Below are positions 1 through 9,316 of a DNA stretch of 64,000 nt, one piece after another. Position numbers and translations under genes: made by a program. How positions within the stretch are numbered: the stretch's first letter is position 1; the number at the start of each line of letters is the position of its first letter. Under the pieces are notes generated by a model. That model worked only from the letters and a program-made list of their open reading frames with translations. It was not told where the DNA came from and did no database searches. The stretch covers positions 1,302,001 to 1,366,000 of the forward strand of contig NZ_CP011834.1 of NCBI RefSeq assembly GCF_001412575.1, written 5' to 3'. The DNA comes from Limnohabitans sp. 103DPR2. Lineage in GTDB: Bacteria > Pseudomonadota > Gammaproteobacteria > Burkholderiales > Burkholderiaceae_C.

Positions 1-1
1 G

Positions 2-481
2 ATGAAAGAGATTGAAGCTGGCGGCGGCCAAGCACCTTTGGGTGGCGAGATGAGTGGGCATATCTTTTTCAAAGAACGTTGGTATGGTTTTGACGATGGC
101 ACTTATGCAGGTTGTCGCTTGCTTGAAATCGTCAGCCGCAGTGCAGACGCCAACGCTGTGCTCAAATCGCTGCCCACCAGTTTCAGCACCCCCGAATTGA
201 ATGTGGCTTGCCAAGAGGGGGAGCCGCATCAACTCACTGCGCAATTGCTAGCTGTGGCCTCGCAACACTTCAATGCACCTGCTGAAATCTCAAGCATCGA
301 TGGCTTGCGTGTGGATTGGCCCGATGGCTTTGGCCTCATTCGCGCCTCCAACACCACGCCCGTGTTGGTGTTGCGATTTGAAGGCCACACGCAGGTGGCT
401 TTGGACCGCATTGAGCATGCCATGTTGGCCTTGCTTCGCACCGTCAAGCCCGATGCGAAATTGCAGCATTCGGTCCACTGA
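2..481 (+). CDS. Phosphomannomutase/phosphoglucomutase, C-terminal part (cut by window edge)
   Basis: C-terminal 159 residues of an alpha-D-phosphohexomutase of the AlgC/ManB type, which interconverts mannose- or glucose-6-phosphate and the 1-phosphate to feed surface polysaccharide synthesis. Seen here: the sugar-binding loop GEMSGH near the start, the following FKERWYGFDDG stretch, and the C-terminal phosphate-binding loop RASNTTPVLVLRFEG. The first in-frame ATG at base 2 is internal to the family alignment, so the gene begins outside the window. The next gene, waaA, follows 22 bases downstream on the same strand, a sensible pairing of sugar-nucleotide supply with LPS core assembly. Mannose versus glucose preference cannot be read from this fragment. 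Confidence 0.93.
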   Translation: MKEIEAGGGQAPLGGEMSGHIFFKERWYGFDDGTYAGCRLLEIVSRSADANAVLKSLPTSFSTPELNVACQEGEPHQLTAQLLAVASQHFNAPAEISSIDGLRVDWPDGFGLIRASNTTPVLVLRFEGHTQVALDRIEHAMLALLRTVKPDAKLQHSVH

Positions 482-503
482 GCTTGACGGCCGAATCCAT
501 TCT

Positions 504-1817
504 GTGAAATCAACTTTGTCCCTTTGGCTCTACAGCACACTGATGCAGTGGGCACAGCCCTTGTTGCGTCAAAAATTAAAGCGCCGCGCCAAGGCAGAAG
601 CTTTGTATGGCCAATTTGTTGAGGAACGATTTGGTCACTACGCGCATGCCACCCAAGGTGAATGGGTGTGGGTTCATGCAGTGTCTTTGGGGGAAACGCG
701 AACCGCCGGTATTTTGATCAAAGGCTTGCGCGAACAATATCCAAGCATGAAATTGCTGTTAACCCACGGTACAGCCACAGGCCGTGAAGAGGGCCAAAAG
801 TTATTGCAGCCAGGCGATGTTCAAGTTTGGCAGCCTTGGGATTCGCTGGACGCTGTGACGCGATTTTTCAAAGCCTTTCAGCCTCGCCTTGGCCTGATCT
901 TGGAAACTGAAGTTTGGCCCAATTGGGTTCGCTTTGCGCAGCAATTCAAGGTGCCTTTGGTGTTGGTCAATGCCCGCATGAGTGAAAAGTCCATGCGGCA
1001 AGCCTTGCGTTGGCCCTCGCTCATGAAGCCTGCCTACGCGGGTCTCCAAGCGGTCCTGGCCCAAACCCAAGACGATGCCACGCGGCTCCAAGTTTTAGGT
1101 GCCAAGGTGAAAAAAATCACCGGCAATTTAAAGTTTGACGCCACACCCGATGCAGCCCAAGTTGCAAAAGGTCAAGCTTGGCGTTCGCGCATTGCGATGC
1201 CCATCATCATGCTGGCCAGTTCACGCGAAGGTGAAGAGCGCTTGTGGTTGGATGCGTGGCAAAGCTTTGTGAAGTCCAACCCGGATGAGCACGTTCAGTG
1301 GCTGCTGGTGCCTCGTCATCCTCAGCGCGTGAACGAGGTGGTTCAGTTGATTGAGCAGCAAGGTTTTCAAGTGTCGCGCCGAAGTTCATGGGGGCAAGAA
1401 GAGGGCGCTTCGCCGCCCGTCAACGCTGCAGGTTCAACGATTTTCATGGGCGACAGCTTAGGGGAAATGGCGCTGTACTACAGCTTGGCCGATGTGGCCT
1501 TGTTGGGCGGCAGTTTTGAGCCCTTGGGAGGGCAAAACCTCATTGAGGCAGCGGCTTGCGGATGTCCTGTGGTGATGGGGCCACACACCTTTAACTTTGC
1601 AGAGGCTTCGGAGGCTGCATTGGCGGAGGGGGCTGCGTTGCGTGTGGCCAACATGGCCTTGGCCCTAGAGAGCGCCGTGGCACTGGTGCAAAACAGCGCG
1701 CTTTTAGAAAGTCAAGCCGCAAAAGCTTCAAGCTTTTCCAAACAACACGGCGGCGCCACGCAGCGCACAGCGGATGCTGTGCGCGAATGGTTGATCAAGG
1801 GTTCAGCAGTGCATTGA
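504..1817 (+). CDS. waaA: 3-deoxy-D-manno-octulosonic acid (Kdo) transferase
   Basis: Inner-membrane glycosyltransferase (GT30) that adds Kdo from CMP-Kdo to the lipid A precursor, the first step of LPS core assembly. I start it at the GTG at 504, which gives 437 residues (the E. coli enzyme has 425) and a hydrophobic N-terminal anchor (LSLWLYSTLMQWAQPLL). A further in-frame upstream extension would run into the mutase gene. Visible family features are WVHAVSLGETRTA near residue 55, the FLILETEVWPNW-like block (here LGLILETEVWPNW), GNLKFD, and the nucleotide-binding GGSFEPLGGQNLIEAAACG. The 3' end overlaps the convergent tolC by 23 bases and no terminator separates them. Confidence 0.95.
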   Translation: MKSTLSLWLYSTLMQWAQPLLRQKLKRRAKAEALYGQFVEERFGHYAHATQGEWVWVHAVSLGETRTAGILIKGLREQYPSMKLLLTHGTATGREEGQKLLQPGDVQVWQPWDSLDAVTRFFKAFQPRLGLILETEVWPNWVRFAQQFKVPLVLVNARMSEKSMRQALRWPSLMKPAYAGLQAVLAQTQDDATRLQVLGAKVKKITGNLKFDATPDAAQVAKGQAWRSRIAMPIIMLASSREGEERLWLDAWQSFVKSNPDEHVQWLLVPRHPQRVNEVVQLIEQQGFQVSRRSSWGQEEGASPPVNAAGSTIFMGDSLGEMALYYSLADVALLGGSFEPLGGQNLIEAAACGCPVVMGPHTFNFAEASEAALAEGAALRVANMALALESAVALVQNSALLESQAAKASSFSKQHGGATQRTADAVREWLIKGSAVH

Positions 1818-3114
1818 TGGAAGCCAAATCGGCTTCAGTCAAAGTGCCAGCCGCTTGACGCAGCTTCAACTGACCCAGCAACACGTCGTAGCGCGCTTTG
1901 GCCAAATCGCGTTTGGTTTGGAACAACTGGCTTTGGCTGTTCAACACATCAATGTTAATGCGCACACCCACTTGGTAGCCCAACTTGTTGGCATCCAAGG
2001 CACTTTGGCTGGAAGCTTCTGCAGCTTGCAGCGCATTGACTTGGCCCAAACCAGACTGCAAACCAAAGAAGGCAGAGCGAGTGGCTTGCGCCACGTTGCG
2101 CTCGGCAGCTTCCAAATCGGAACGTGCTTTGTCTTCCAAAGCCACTGTTTCTTTGATGCGATTCTGCGTGGCAAAACCTGCAAACAAAGGCATGTTGAAA
2201 GACAAGGTGACGCTGTTGGTGTTGGTGTCAACTTGTGAGGTGTTGATGCCCTTGCCGTTTTTGTAGCGGGTAGGGGTGTAGCCTGCCACCAAATCCAAGG
2301 TGGGCTTGTGACCCGCTTCTGCTTTGCTGGTTTCTAATTTGGCAATTTCCAACGCAGCACGGCTTTGAATCACGCTTGGATTTTGTTCGGCAGATTGCTG
2401 AACCCATTGCTCCAAACTTTGAGCATCAGGGCCCGATAACTTGGCTTTGCTAGAAAGCGACTTGGGTTCAATGTTGTTCAGGCCAACCAATTGGTTCAGG
2501 GCCAAACGCTTGATGCGCAGATCATTGTCGGCTGCAATTTCTTGCGCCAAGACCAAGTCGTAACGCGCTTGCGCTTCACGTGTGTCGGTGATGGTGGAGG
2601 TGCCAACTTCAAAGTTGCGCTTGGCCGCTGCCAATTGTTCGGCAACTGCCACTTTTTGTGCTTTGACAAAGTCCAAGCTTTCGCGCGACACCAAGACATC
2701 AAAGTAAGCTTGGCTGAGGCGCACCATCAAGTCTTGCTCTGCTGCTTTGAGCTGAACGCTGGCCAATTCCAATTGGCGCATGCCTTGCTGGTAAGTTGCA
2801 AAGTTGGCAGGTCGGTAAAGCGGTTGTGAAGCGCTCAAGGTGGCTGCCTTGCTTTGGGATGTGACTGTTTGGGCCGCTGCCAGTAATTCGACTTCTGTTT
2901 TGTTGACGTTGGCTGACAGGCCAATTGTGGGCAAAAGCAAGGCTTTGGCTTGATCGCCTTTAGACAGGTTGGCGGTGTACTGAGACTGTGCAGCTTTGTA
3001 AGCTGCGTCGTAGCCGCGAGCTGTCTCGTACAAAGACATCAGGCTCTGCGCTTGGGCTGAGCCCGCGAAAGCTGCAGAGATGGCCAACGTGATGGGAAGA
3101 AAGCGCATGTTCAT
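1795..3114 (-). CDS. tolC: TolC-family outer membrane efflux channel
   Basis: Outer-membrane channel of type I secretion and tripartite efflux systems; the trimer forms a beta-barrel plus a long periplasmic alpha-helical tunnel. The protein has 439 residues with a clear Sec signal peptide (MNMRFLPITLAISAAFAGSAQA, cut before QSL). The two homologous OEP repeats are visible, each beginning with long helices rich in Ala/Gln, with LYETARGYDAAYKAAQ at the start typical of TolC proper rather than NodT-type channels. It lies 45 bases below the rhodanese gene on the same strand, and the RND pump and adaptor genes are 1.1-5.4 kb upstream, so it is the likely outer-membrane partner. A start two codons later (MRFL) is equally possible. 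Confidence 0.94.
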   Translation of the reverse strand: MNMRFLPITLAISAAFAGSAQAQSLMSLYETARGYDAAYKAAQSQYTANLSKGDQAKALLLPTIGLSANVNKTEVELLAAAQTVTSQSKAATLSASQPLYRPANFATYQQGMRQLELASVQLKAAEQDLMVRLSQAYFDVLVSRESLDFVKAQKVAVAEQLAAAKRNFEVGTSTITDTREAQARYDLVLAQEIAADNDLRIKRLALNQLVGLNNIEPKSLSSKAKLSGPDAQSLEQWVQQSAEQNPSVIQSRAALEIAKLETSKAEAGHKPTLDLVAGYTPTRYKNGKGINTSQVDTNTNSVTLSFNMPLFAGFATQNRIKETVALEDKARSDLEAAERNVAQATRSAFFGLQSGLGQVNALQAAEASSQSALDANKLGYQVGVRINIDVLNSQSQLFQTKRDLAKARYDVLLGQLKLRQAAGTLTEADLASINALLNP

Positions 3115-3159
3115 GTAAATCTTTCGGGGCTAAAGCCAGAGTGAGATGGAAATTGAAAA

Positions 3160-3498
3160 TCAATAAACGGGAATGCTGGGATCAACTTCACTTGACCAAG
3201 CGTGAATGCCGCCACTGATGTTGGTGATTTGGGTAAAGCCTTGGCGTTCAAGAAATGCACCCACTTGCATGCTTCTGCCGCCGTGGTGGCACAAACATGC
3301 AATCGGCCGATCCTTGTCCAATTCAGTTAAACGTGCAGGCACAGTTTGCATGGGCATGATCATGACGTCACAGCCCTCTGGCGCAATGCTGGCCAACTGG
3401 CACTCCCAAGTTTCGCGAACGTCTAAAACCAACGGTTCACCCAGAGAGGCGGCCTCTTGAAGCCAGTCCTTGAATTTTGAGGGGCTAATTTGTTGCAT
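3160..3498 (-). CDS. Rhodanese-like sulfurtransferase (GlpE-type single domain)
   Basis: Single rhodanese domain of 112 residues, predicted cytoplasmic. The active-site loop CHHGGRS supplies the sulfur-carrying Cys and is the six-residue loop of sulfurtransferases, not the seven-residue loop of phosphatases. The N-terminal LVLDVRETWE block and the C-terminal NISGGIHAWSSEVD complete the fold. I start at the ATG at 3498, two bases after the pcm stop codon; an open frame runs further upstream only because it overlaps pcm. It sits between pcm and tolC on one strand and is probably co-transcribed. The physiological sulfur donor and acceptor are unknown; the neighbours give no specific hint. Confidence 0.92.
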   Translation of the reverse strand: MQQISPSKFKDWLQEAASLGEPLVLDVRETWECQLASIAPEGCDVMIMPMQTVPARLTELDKDRPIACLCHHGGRSMQVGAFLERQGFTQITNISGGIHAWSSEVDPSIPVY

Positions 3499-3500
3499 GT

Positions 3501-4166
3501 TCAAAAAGAAAAACGATTGTGCTCGGGGAAGCCTTGCAGGCGCGGCGCTACGGTATCCCAAGGCTCTGAGGTTTGCCACTGTTGTTCGCCGGTGCGAGTG
3601 ATGACGCTGGCGCGCATGACAGGGTCTTCGCCCACCACCGCCAACAAGCGACCGCCAGTTTTCAATTGATTCAGCAAAACTTGTGGCACTTCGGGCACAG
3701 AGCCACTTAGAAAGATGACATCAAAGGGGCCGTCGGCTGGCGCGCCTTGGCAACCATCGGTGTTGCGCACCTCCACATTGGTGATGCCAGCTGCTTGCAA
3801 ATTGGCGCGGGCTTGTTGGGCCAAGTTGCTGTCGATTTCCAAGCTGAGCACGGAGGCAGCTTGGTGCGCTGCCAATGCGGCCATATAGCCAGAGCCTGTG
3901 CCAATTTCCAAAACTTTGTCTGTAGGTTGAATGGCGGCATCTTGCAAGAAACGGGCTTCTACGCGTGGGGCCAACATCACTTGACCCTGCGTGCCATGGG
4001 CTTGCAACGGGATTTCCATGTCAACAAACGCCAATGCCTTGTTCGCCATTGGCACGAAGTTTTCACGCTTAACGGCCGACAGCAATGACAAGACCTGTCC
4101 GTCCAAAACTTCCCAAGGACGAATTTGCTGTTCGATCATGTTGAAGCGGGCGATATCGTTGTTCAT
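3501..4166 (-). CDS. pcm: Protein-L-isoaspartate O-methyltransferase
   Basis: SAM-dependent methyltransferase that methylates isoaspartyl residues in aged proteins so they can revert to aspartate. The 221-residue product has the family N-terminus (RFNMIEQQIRPWEVLD), the SAM-binding motif I EIGTGSGYMAALAA and the NTDG segment following the second strand. The start ATG at 4166 has a good ribosome site, GGAG, six bases upstream. It lies 57 bases after the RND pump gene and two bases before the rhodanese gene. Some betaproteobacterial homologues in this rhodanese/tolC neighbourhood diverge from E. coli Pcm, so activity on isoaspartate is inferred from family. Confidence 0.92.
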   Translation of the reverse strand: MNNDIARFNMIEQQIRPWEVLDGQVLSLLSAVKRENFVPMANKALAFVDMEIPLQAHGTQGQVMLAPRVEARFLQDAAIQPTDKVLEIGTGSGYMAALAAHQAASVLSLEIDSNLAQQARANLQAAGITNVEVRNTDGCQGAPADGPFDVIFLSGSVPEVPQVLLNQLKTGGRLLAVVGEDPVMRASVITRTGEQQWQTSEPWDTVAPRLQGFPEHNRFSF

Positions 4167-4223
4167 TTGTTACTCCAGGGGGTATCTAATTCTAAGCATT
4201 TCCATTTTAGCTTCTGGCGGGGC

Positions 4224-7200
4224 TTAAGACGTGCCTTTTTGCTTGCCGGACCACAGTCGCTTTAAAAATTCACTCAAATCGTCCATGTAGCAGTAAACCA
4301 CCGGCACCACCACCAAGGTCAACAAGGAGGAGGTGATCACGCCGCCAATGACGGCTTGACCCATGGGGGAGCGTTGTTCCGAGCCCTCGGTGATGGCAAA
4401 AGCCAAGGGCATCATGCCGAAAATCATGGCCAAGGTGGTCATCAAAATGGGGCGCAACCTGACACGGGCAGCCATCAACAGGGCTTCAGTGCGATCAAGC
4501 CCGGCCACTGGCTGTCCTGTGTCCGAAACCCCACCTTCGCGGGCACGGATGGCAAAGTCGACCAGCAAAATGGCATTTTTGGTCACCAAGCCCATCAGCA
4601 TCACCACCCCAATGACCGAGAACATGGACAGGGCCGAGCCGAAGGCCATCAGGGCCAAGACCACGCCAATGAGTGTCAGCGGCAAGGAAGTCATCAGTGC
4701 CAAAGGCTGCAAGAAGCTCTTGAACTGGCTGGCCAGGATCATGTAAATGAAAATGACCGCCATCAAGAGCGCGGTAGTGGCATATTGGAAAGACTCGTTC
4801 ATGCTTTTGGTCGAGCCGCCAAATTGATAGCGGTAGCCGGGTGGCCAGGCCACAGAGTCCAAAATTTTGCGAATGTCCGCAGAAATTTCACCCGCCGAAC
4901 GAAGCGAGGCGTTGGCGTTGATGGCCACCTCGCGCACCATGTCGCGACGGTTGATTTGATTGGAGCCCGTGGTCTCTTGAACTTGTGCAATTTGACCAAG
5001 ACGAACGATGCGCGTTTGCCCATCCGGTGAGGCCACATTGAATGGCAGGCGCTCTAAATCTTGGGGGCTGTTTCGGAAGTCCGGTGCCAGCCGCACATTC
5101 ACGTCATAGGTCTGGTCGTCTGGGGCGCGCCAATTGCCAACCGTTTGACCTGCCACCAAAGTTCGCAAACCATTGGCCAAACTTGAAGCGTTCCATCCCA
5201 GGTCGGAGGCCGATTCGCGCATCACTTGAATTGCAATGGTGGGTTTGTTGGCTTTGACACTGCTGTCCAAATCAACCAGTCCGGGAATGGCACGGAATCG
5301 GTCCATCAGTTTCAATGTGATGCGCTCGAGTTCGCGCTGATCGGGGCCTTGAATTGAAAACTCAATTTGTTTGTTGCCACCCACGCTGTCCAAAATGCCC
5401 ACGTGTGTCACGGTGATGCCTGCAATCTTGGAAAGCCGCTCGCGCAACAAAATGGAAATGTCTTCGACACTGCGTTGACGCAATTTCCGATCGACCAGAC
5501 GGATGTAAATGCTGGCGTTGTTTTTGCCCTGCGCGTTGGGGGTGTTCATGCCCGTGAGGGTGTACTGCACTTCTGGAAATTCACGCACGATGGCTTCCAC
5601 TTGCTTGGCCTTCAAGGCGGTGCTTTCAAGTGAGGTGCCCACTGGCGTTTGAAAGCTCAAGGTGGTTTCGGAGTAATCACCTTTGGGAACAAACTCGGTG
5701 CCTAGCAAGGGCACCATCAAGATACTAGCGACGAAAATGCCAACAGCCAAGAGCAAGGTACTGCGCTTGTGTTTCAGCGCCCAGGCCAGCATGTGTTGGT
5801 AGCGATCGGCCATGCGGTCGGTTTGCAGTTCAAACCAATGCGTCACACGGCCAATGCTGCGATCGTACCAATTCAAAGTGCCTGCAGGCTTGTCGTGTTG
5901 GTGGATGCTGGGGTCGTGCCAGACACTGGAGAGCATGGGGTCCAATGTGAAGCTCACAAACATGGAGATCAAAACGGCAGCCACAATGGTGATGCCAAAC
6001 TCATGGAAGAACTTGCCGATGATGCCTTCCATGAAGCCAATCGGTAAGAAAACAGCCACGATGGACAAGGTGGTGGCCAGCACAGCCAAGCCAATTTCTT
6101 GCGTGCCAATCATGGCGGCGTCGTAGGCATTTTTGCCCATCTGCACGTGCCGCACAATGTTTTCGCGCACCACAATGGCATCGTCAATCAGCAAGCCTAC
6201 ACAAAGCGACAAAGCCATCAAAGTGACCATGTTGATGGTGAAACCAAACATGTTCATGAACCAAAAAGTACCAATCAGCGAGATGGGCAAGGTGAGGCCA
6301 GTGATGACGGTGGAGCGCCAAGAATTCAAGAACAAGAACACAATCAGAATGGTGAGCAGTGCGCCTTCAATCAGGGTTCTGCGAACGTTGTCAACCGCCA
6401 CGCGAATTTGCCGTGAGCCATCGGACACGGGTTCGAGTCGAATGTCGGCAGGCACTTGTTTGCGCAACTCTTTGAGGGAGCCCATGAGGCCATCGACCAC
6501 CTCAATGGTGTTGGCATCTTGAGCCTTTTGCACTGTGAGCAACAAGGTGCGTTCGCCGTTGTAAAGCGCCATGTTCTCAATTTCTTGCGCGCCGTCTTTC
6601 ACTTGCGCGACCTGTGACAAGCGCACAGGCGTATTGCCCTTGCGCGCCACAATGATGTTGCCAAAATCTTCAGGCCGTTTCACGCGCGATTGAATTTGAA
6701 TCACGCGTTCTTGTGTGAAAGAGCGGAGGGCTCCTACGGGCAGGTCTTGGTTTTCGTTGCGAACGGCATTGGCAATTTGATCGGCGCTAACGCCCAGGGC
6801 TTCCATGGCGTCGGGGCGCAAATAAATGTTGATTTCACGGCGGCTGCCGCCAATCACATTGACTGCGCCCACACCGCGAATGTTTTCAAGGCGCTTCTTT
6901 AAGACTTGTTCGGCATAGTTGGTGAGCTCGACCAAGCTGGTACTTGTGCCGCCGCTGCGCACTTCTGGAATCACCGCAAGTGACCAAATGGCTTTGCTGG
7001 TGGGGTCAAAGCGAATGATGCGCGGTTCTTTGACCTCATCACGCAACATGGGGCGAATGGCTGCCACTTTTTCTCGCACATCGTCGGCTGCTTTGCGGCC
7101 ATCCATATTGAGTTGAAACTCAATCACCACCACCGATTGCGTTTCGTAGCTGCGTGAAGTGAGGGCGCTGATGCCCGCAATGGTGTTGACGCTTTCCTCA

Positions 7201-7400
7201 ATTTTCTTGGTCACTTCGCTCTCGACGATTTCGGGTGAAGCGCCGGGGTACTCAGTGATGACCACCACCACGGGCAAGTCAATGTTGGGAAACTGATCGA
7301 CTTTCAGGCGTTGGAATGCAAACAGGCCCATCACCACAAAGGCGAGCATGATCATGGTTGCAAAAACCGGATTCTTCAGACTGATCCTGGTGAACCACAT
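4224..7400 (-). CDS. RND multidrug efflux permease (HAE1 type)
   Basis: Inner-membrane proton-driven pump of the AcrB/MexB superfamily, 1058 residues, with 12 membrane helices in two homologous halves separated by large periplasmic loops. The proton-relay pair in TM4 is present as D406-D407 in [10 protein letters not shown], aligning with AcrB D407-D408, which marks it as HAE1 (hydrophobic/amphiphilic drugs) and not a heavy-metal pump. The N-terminus [35 protein letters not shown] is typical. The gene follows the adaptor by 20 bases, and a TetR repressor gene heads the operon. No dedicated outer-membrane gene lies in the operon, but tolC is 1.1 kb downstream on the same strand. Substrates cannot be read from sequence. 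Confidence 0.96.
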   Translation of the reverse strand: MWFTRISLKNPVFATMIMLAFVVMGLFAFQRLKVDQFPNIDLPVVVVITEYPGASPEIVESEVTKKIEESVNTIAGISALTSRSYETQSVVVIEFQLNMDGRKAADDVREKVAAIRPMLRDEVKEPRIIRFDPTSKAIWSLAVIPEVRSGGTSTSLVELTNYAEQVLKKRLENIRGVGAVNVIGGSRREINIYLRPDAMEALGVSADQIANAVRNENQDLPVGALRSFTQERVIQIQSRVKRPEDFGNIIVARKGNTPVRLSQVAQVKDGAQEIENMALYNGERTLLLTVQKAQDANTIEVVDGLMGSLKELRKQVPADIRLEPVSDGSRQIRVAVDNVRRTLIEGALLTILIVFLFLNSWRSTVITGLTLPISLIGTFWFMNMFGFTINMVTLMALSLCVGLLIDDAIVVRENIVRHVQMGKNAYDAAMIGTQEIGLAVLATTLSIVAVFLPIGFMEGIIGKFFHEFGITIVAAVLISMFVSFTLDPMLSSVWHDPSIHQHDKPAGTLNWYDRSIGRVTHWFELQTDRMADRYQHMLAWALKHKRSTLLLAVGIFVASILMVPLLGTEFVPKGDYSETTLSFQTPVGTSLESTALKAKQVEAIVREFPEVQYTLTGMNTPNAQGKNNASIYIRLVDRKLRQRSVEDISILLRERLSKIAGITVTHVGILDSVGGNKQIEFSIQGPDQRELERITLKLMDRFRAIPGLVDLDSSVKANKPTIAIQVMRESASDLGWNASSLANGLRTLVAGQTVGNWRAPDDQTYDVNVRLAPDFRNSPQDLERLPFNVASPDGQTRIVRLGQIAQVQETTGSNQINRRDMVREVAINANASLRSAGEISADIRKILDSVAWPPGYRYQFGGSTKSMNESFQYATTALLMAVIFIYMILASQFKSFLQPLALMTSLPLTLIGVVLALMAFGSALSMFSVIGVVMLMGLVTKNAILLVDFAIRAREGGVSDTGQPVAGLDRTEALLMAARVRLRPILMTTLAMIFGMMPLAFAITEGSEQRSPMGQAVIGGVITSSLLTLVVVPVVYCYMDDLSEFLKRLWSGKQKGTS

Positions 7401-7420
7401 GAGAGGGGACCTTTAAAAGC

Positions 7421-8551
7421 TCAGGGCTTGCTGCTGTTGAGTGTGACCAAGGTGCCATCGCGAACAGTACCCGCACTGGGGGCCAAAACTTGAGTACCTT
7501 CATTCAGTTCGCTCAAGGCCATCACGGCTTTTCCTTCTACCTCACCCTTGAGCCCTGTGGCCACTTTCACATGCACCACTTTGCCATTTTGAAGCGTCTG
7601 CACATAGGGTTCTGTTTTGTCGTTGCGCACGCTCTCGAGAGGCACTACCACGGCTTGAATCTTTTGCGTTCCCAAACTGCCCTGAACAAAAATGCCATGG
7701 CGGAGCAGGGGGTGTGAACTGAGTCCTAAATAGACCAAGACGCTTCGGCTGCCCACTTGCGTGCTGGGGTTGATGCGCAGAACTTTGGCGGTGACCGATT
7801 GGTTGCTGTTCTCAATGAACAACTTGGCGGTTTGGCCCACCTTCACATTCAATGCATCGGTCGACGTGAGGCTTGCTTCCAATTCCAATTGTGACAAGTC
7901 AACAATTTCAACGATGCGCGCTTCGGGTGAAACACGTTCACCTGGCTGAGCCAAGCGTTGGCTGATCAGGCCACTGAGTGGGGCCCTCAAGATGCAATCG
8001 TCCACGGCTTTGGTGGCCACATCCAAAGCCGACATGGCGGCTTGGTAAGTTGCTTTGGCGCCATTCAAATTGGCGATGGAGGTGTCCAAGGCCGTTTTAG
8101 AAATGAAACCTTGGCTGACCAAGGCATTGTTGTTGTCGAATTGGCGCTGCGCCACCTCGACCTGGGCGCGAGCGGCTTCAGCTTGCTGCTGTGCTTGTCT
8201 TTGCCGCGCAACATATTCAGTGCTGTCAACACGTGCCAGAACTTGACCCGCTGCTACGGCATCGCCTTCGCGAACTTCAAGGGCCTGCAATTCACCAGCC
8301 ACTCGGGCCTTGACCATGGCACTGCGAGTTGCCTTGAGGGTGCCAGAGATGGGCAGGCCGTGTGTCATGCTGATCTTTTGTGCGATGACAACATCCGTGG
8401 GTGCCAGTTCGATGCTGATGGGCCCGTTGGTTTGCGGCGCCTTGGTGTTCACTCGCGTGTTGCCAAACCAACCGCGGAAATAGCCCAAGGATGCGCCCAA
8501 GACAATGAGGAGCAGTGCTGCGATCAGCGCACGTTTTGAAAGAAAGTTCAT
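7421..8551 (-). CDS. RND efflux periplasmic adaptor subunit (membrane fusion protein)
   Basis: Adaptor (HlyD/AcrA family) that bridges the inner-membrane pump and TolC. From the ATG at 8551 it has 376 residues: an N-terminal membrane anchor (ALIAALLLIVLGASLGYF), a biotinyl-lipoyl half (ALEVREGDAVAAGQVLARVD), an alpha-hairpin rich in Ala/Gln around residues 100-165, the second lipoyl half (ILRAPLSGLISQRLAQPGERV), and beta-barrel and membrane-proximal domains. There is no lipobox, so it is anchored by its N-terminal helix. The start chosen lies eight bases after the TetR stop codon. It is co-transcribed with the pump downstream. Confidence 0.95.
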   Translation of the reverse strand: MNFLSKRALIAALLLIVLGASLGYFRGWFGNTRVNTKAPQTNGPISIELAPTDVVIAQKISMTHGLPISGTLKATRSAMVKARVAGELQALEVREGDAVAAGQVLARVDSTEYVARQRQAQQQAEAARAQVEVAQRQFDNNNALVSQGFISKTALDTSIANLNGAKATYQAAMSALDVATKAVDDCILRAPLSGLISQRLAQPGERVSPEARIVEIVDLSQLELEASLTSTDALNVKVGQTAKLFIENSNQSVTAKVLRINPSTQVGSRSVLVYLGLSSHPLLRHGIFVQGSLGTQKIQAVVVPLESVRNDKTEPYVQTLQNGKVVHVKVATGLKGEVEGKAVMALSELNEGTQVLAPSAGTVRDGTLVTLNSSKP

Positions 8552-8559
8552 GGTGATGT

Positions 8560-9195
8560 TCAGACGGAAAGCCCACGCACAATGAGGTCGGCGTGCTGTG
8601 CAATGAAGTTTTCGGGTGGCGTGTTGGGTTGGCCCGCGAGGCACATGGCATTGGCATGTTTAGACATGATGAAAAACAGCATGGGCGCAATGATCACCAT
8701 CACGGTGCTGTCGATGTCAAAGTTTTTAAATTCGCCACTGTCTCGGCCGCGTTGCAGCACATCTTTGAGAATGCGGACGGCCGGCGTAATGACTTCATCT
8801 TGGTAGAAGGCCGCCAGTTCTGGGAAGTGATTGCCTTCGCTGATGATCAGTTTGGTAATGCCTGAGGCTTTGGTGGCACCGTACCTTCGCCACCATTCGC
8901 GCATGAGGAAGTGCAGCAACTCTTTGCTGGTGCCTTTGAAATTGGCCACTTCCAGAGCACCATCGGTGACTGTTTTGACCACGTTTTCTCGCACCACCGC
9001 TTTGAACAATTCTTCTTTGCTGGGGAAGTACAAAAAGAGGGTGCCTTTGGACACACCCGCTTTGGCGGCCACTTCTTCGGAACGTGTGGCGGCATAGCCT
9101 TTTTCAACAAAAAGGTCTAAAGCCGCTTCCAGCAATTCACCTGGGCGATGCTGCTTGCGACGCTCGCGTTTGGGGGGAGAAAGTAATTCAGACAC
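8560..9195 (-). CDS. TetR/AcrR-family transcriptional regulator
   Basis: First gene of the efflux operon and its probable local repressor. From the GTG at 9195 it has 211 residues. A longer open frame to 9372 exists, but it runs through the terminator of the upstream gene, so the short form is preferred. The DNA-binding part is clear: PGELLEAALDLFVEKGYAATRSEEVAAKAGVSKGTLFLYFPSKEELFKAVV is a complete TetR helix-turn-helix with the GTLFLYFPSKEEL recognition block. The C-terminal ligand domain resembles the AcrR_C6-like group (REWWRRYG, NHFPELAAFYQDEVI). Repression of its own operon through the imperfect palindrome at 9201-9220 is inferred. Confidence 0.92.
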   Translation of the reverse strand: MSELLSPPKRERRKQHRPGELLEAALDLFVEKGYAATRSEEVAAKAGVSKGTLFLYFPSKEELFKAVVRENVVKTVTDGALEVANFKGTSKELLHFLMREWWRRYGATKASGITKLIISEGNHFPELAAFYQDEVITPAVRILKDVLQRGRDSGEFKNFDIDSTVMVIIAPMLFFIMSKHANAMCLAGQPNTPPENFIAQHADLIVRGLSV

Positions 9196-9200
9196 GTTTA

Positions 9201-9220
9201 ATGACTCGTTGGTTAGTAAT
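9201..9220. promoter_or_regulatory. Candidate TetR operator (imperfect palindrome)
   Basis: ATGACT and AGTAAT form 6-base arms with one mismatch around an 8-base centre, starting six bases upstream of the TetR start codon. Placement right in front of an autoregulated TetR-RND operon fits an operator. The symmetry is weak and the call is tentative. Confidence 0.35.
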
Positions 9221-9267
9221 GTACGGTCTTGGCCTAGGAGCGTCAAGCACTCAGCGAAGGACAGGCC

Positions 9268-9296
9268 AAAAAAAAGACCGCCGTAGCGGTCTTTTT
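9268..9296 (-). terminator. Intrinsic terminator of the glutaryl-CoA dehydrogenase gene
   Basis: Perfect 11-base-pair stem, whose GC-rich core is GACCGC/GCGGTC, with a 4-base loop. On the minus strand it is followed by a run of eight T. It begins about 20 bases after the stop codon of the dehydrogenase gene ending at 9317. On the plus strand it also has a run of five T, so it could act in both directions. It shields the TetR operon from upstream read-through. Confidence 0.9.
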
Positions 9297-9316
9297 GAGA
9301 GAGAGCTTGAGCAATC

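Noticed and set aside
4224..7400. Heavy-metal (CusA/CzcA) efflux pump
   Set aside because: The TM4 signature [10 protein letters not shown] has the adjacent Asp pair of the HAE1 drug pumps, and no metal-binding partners are in the operon.
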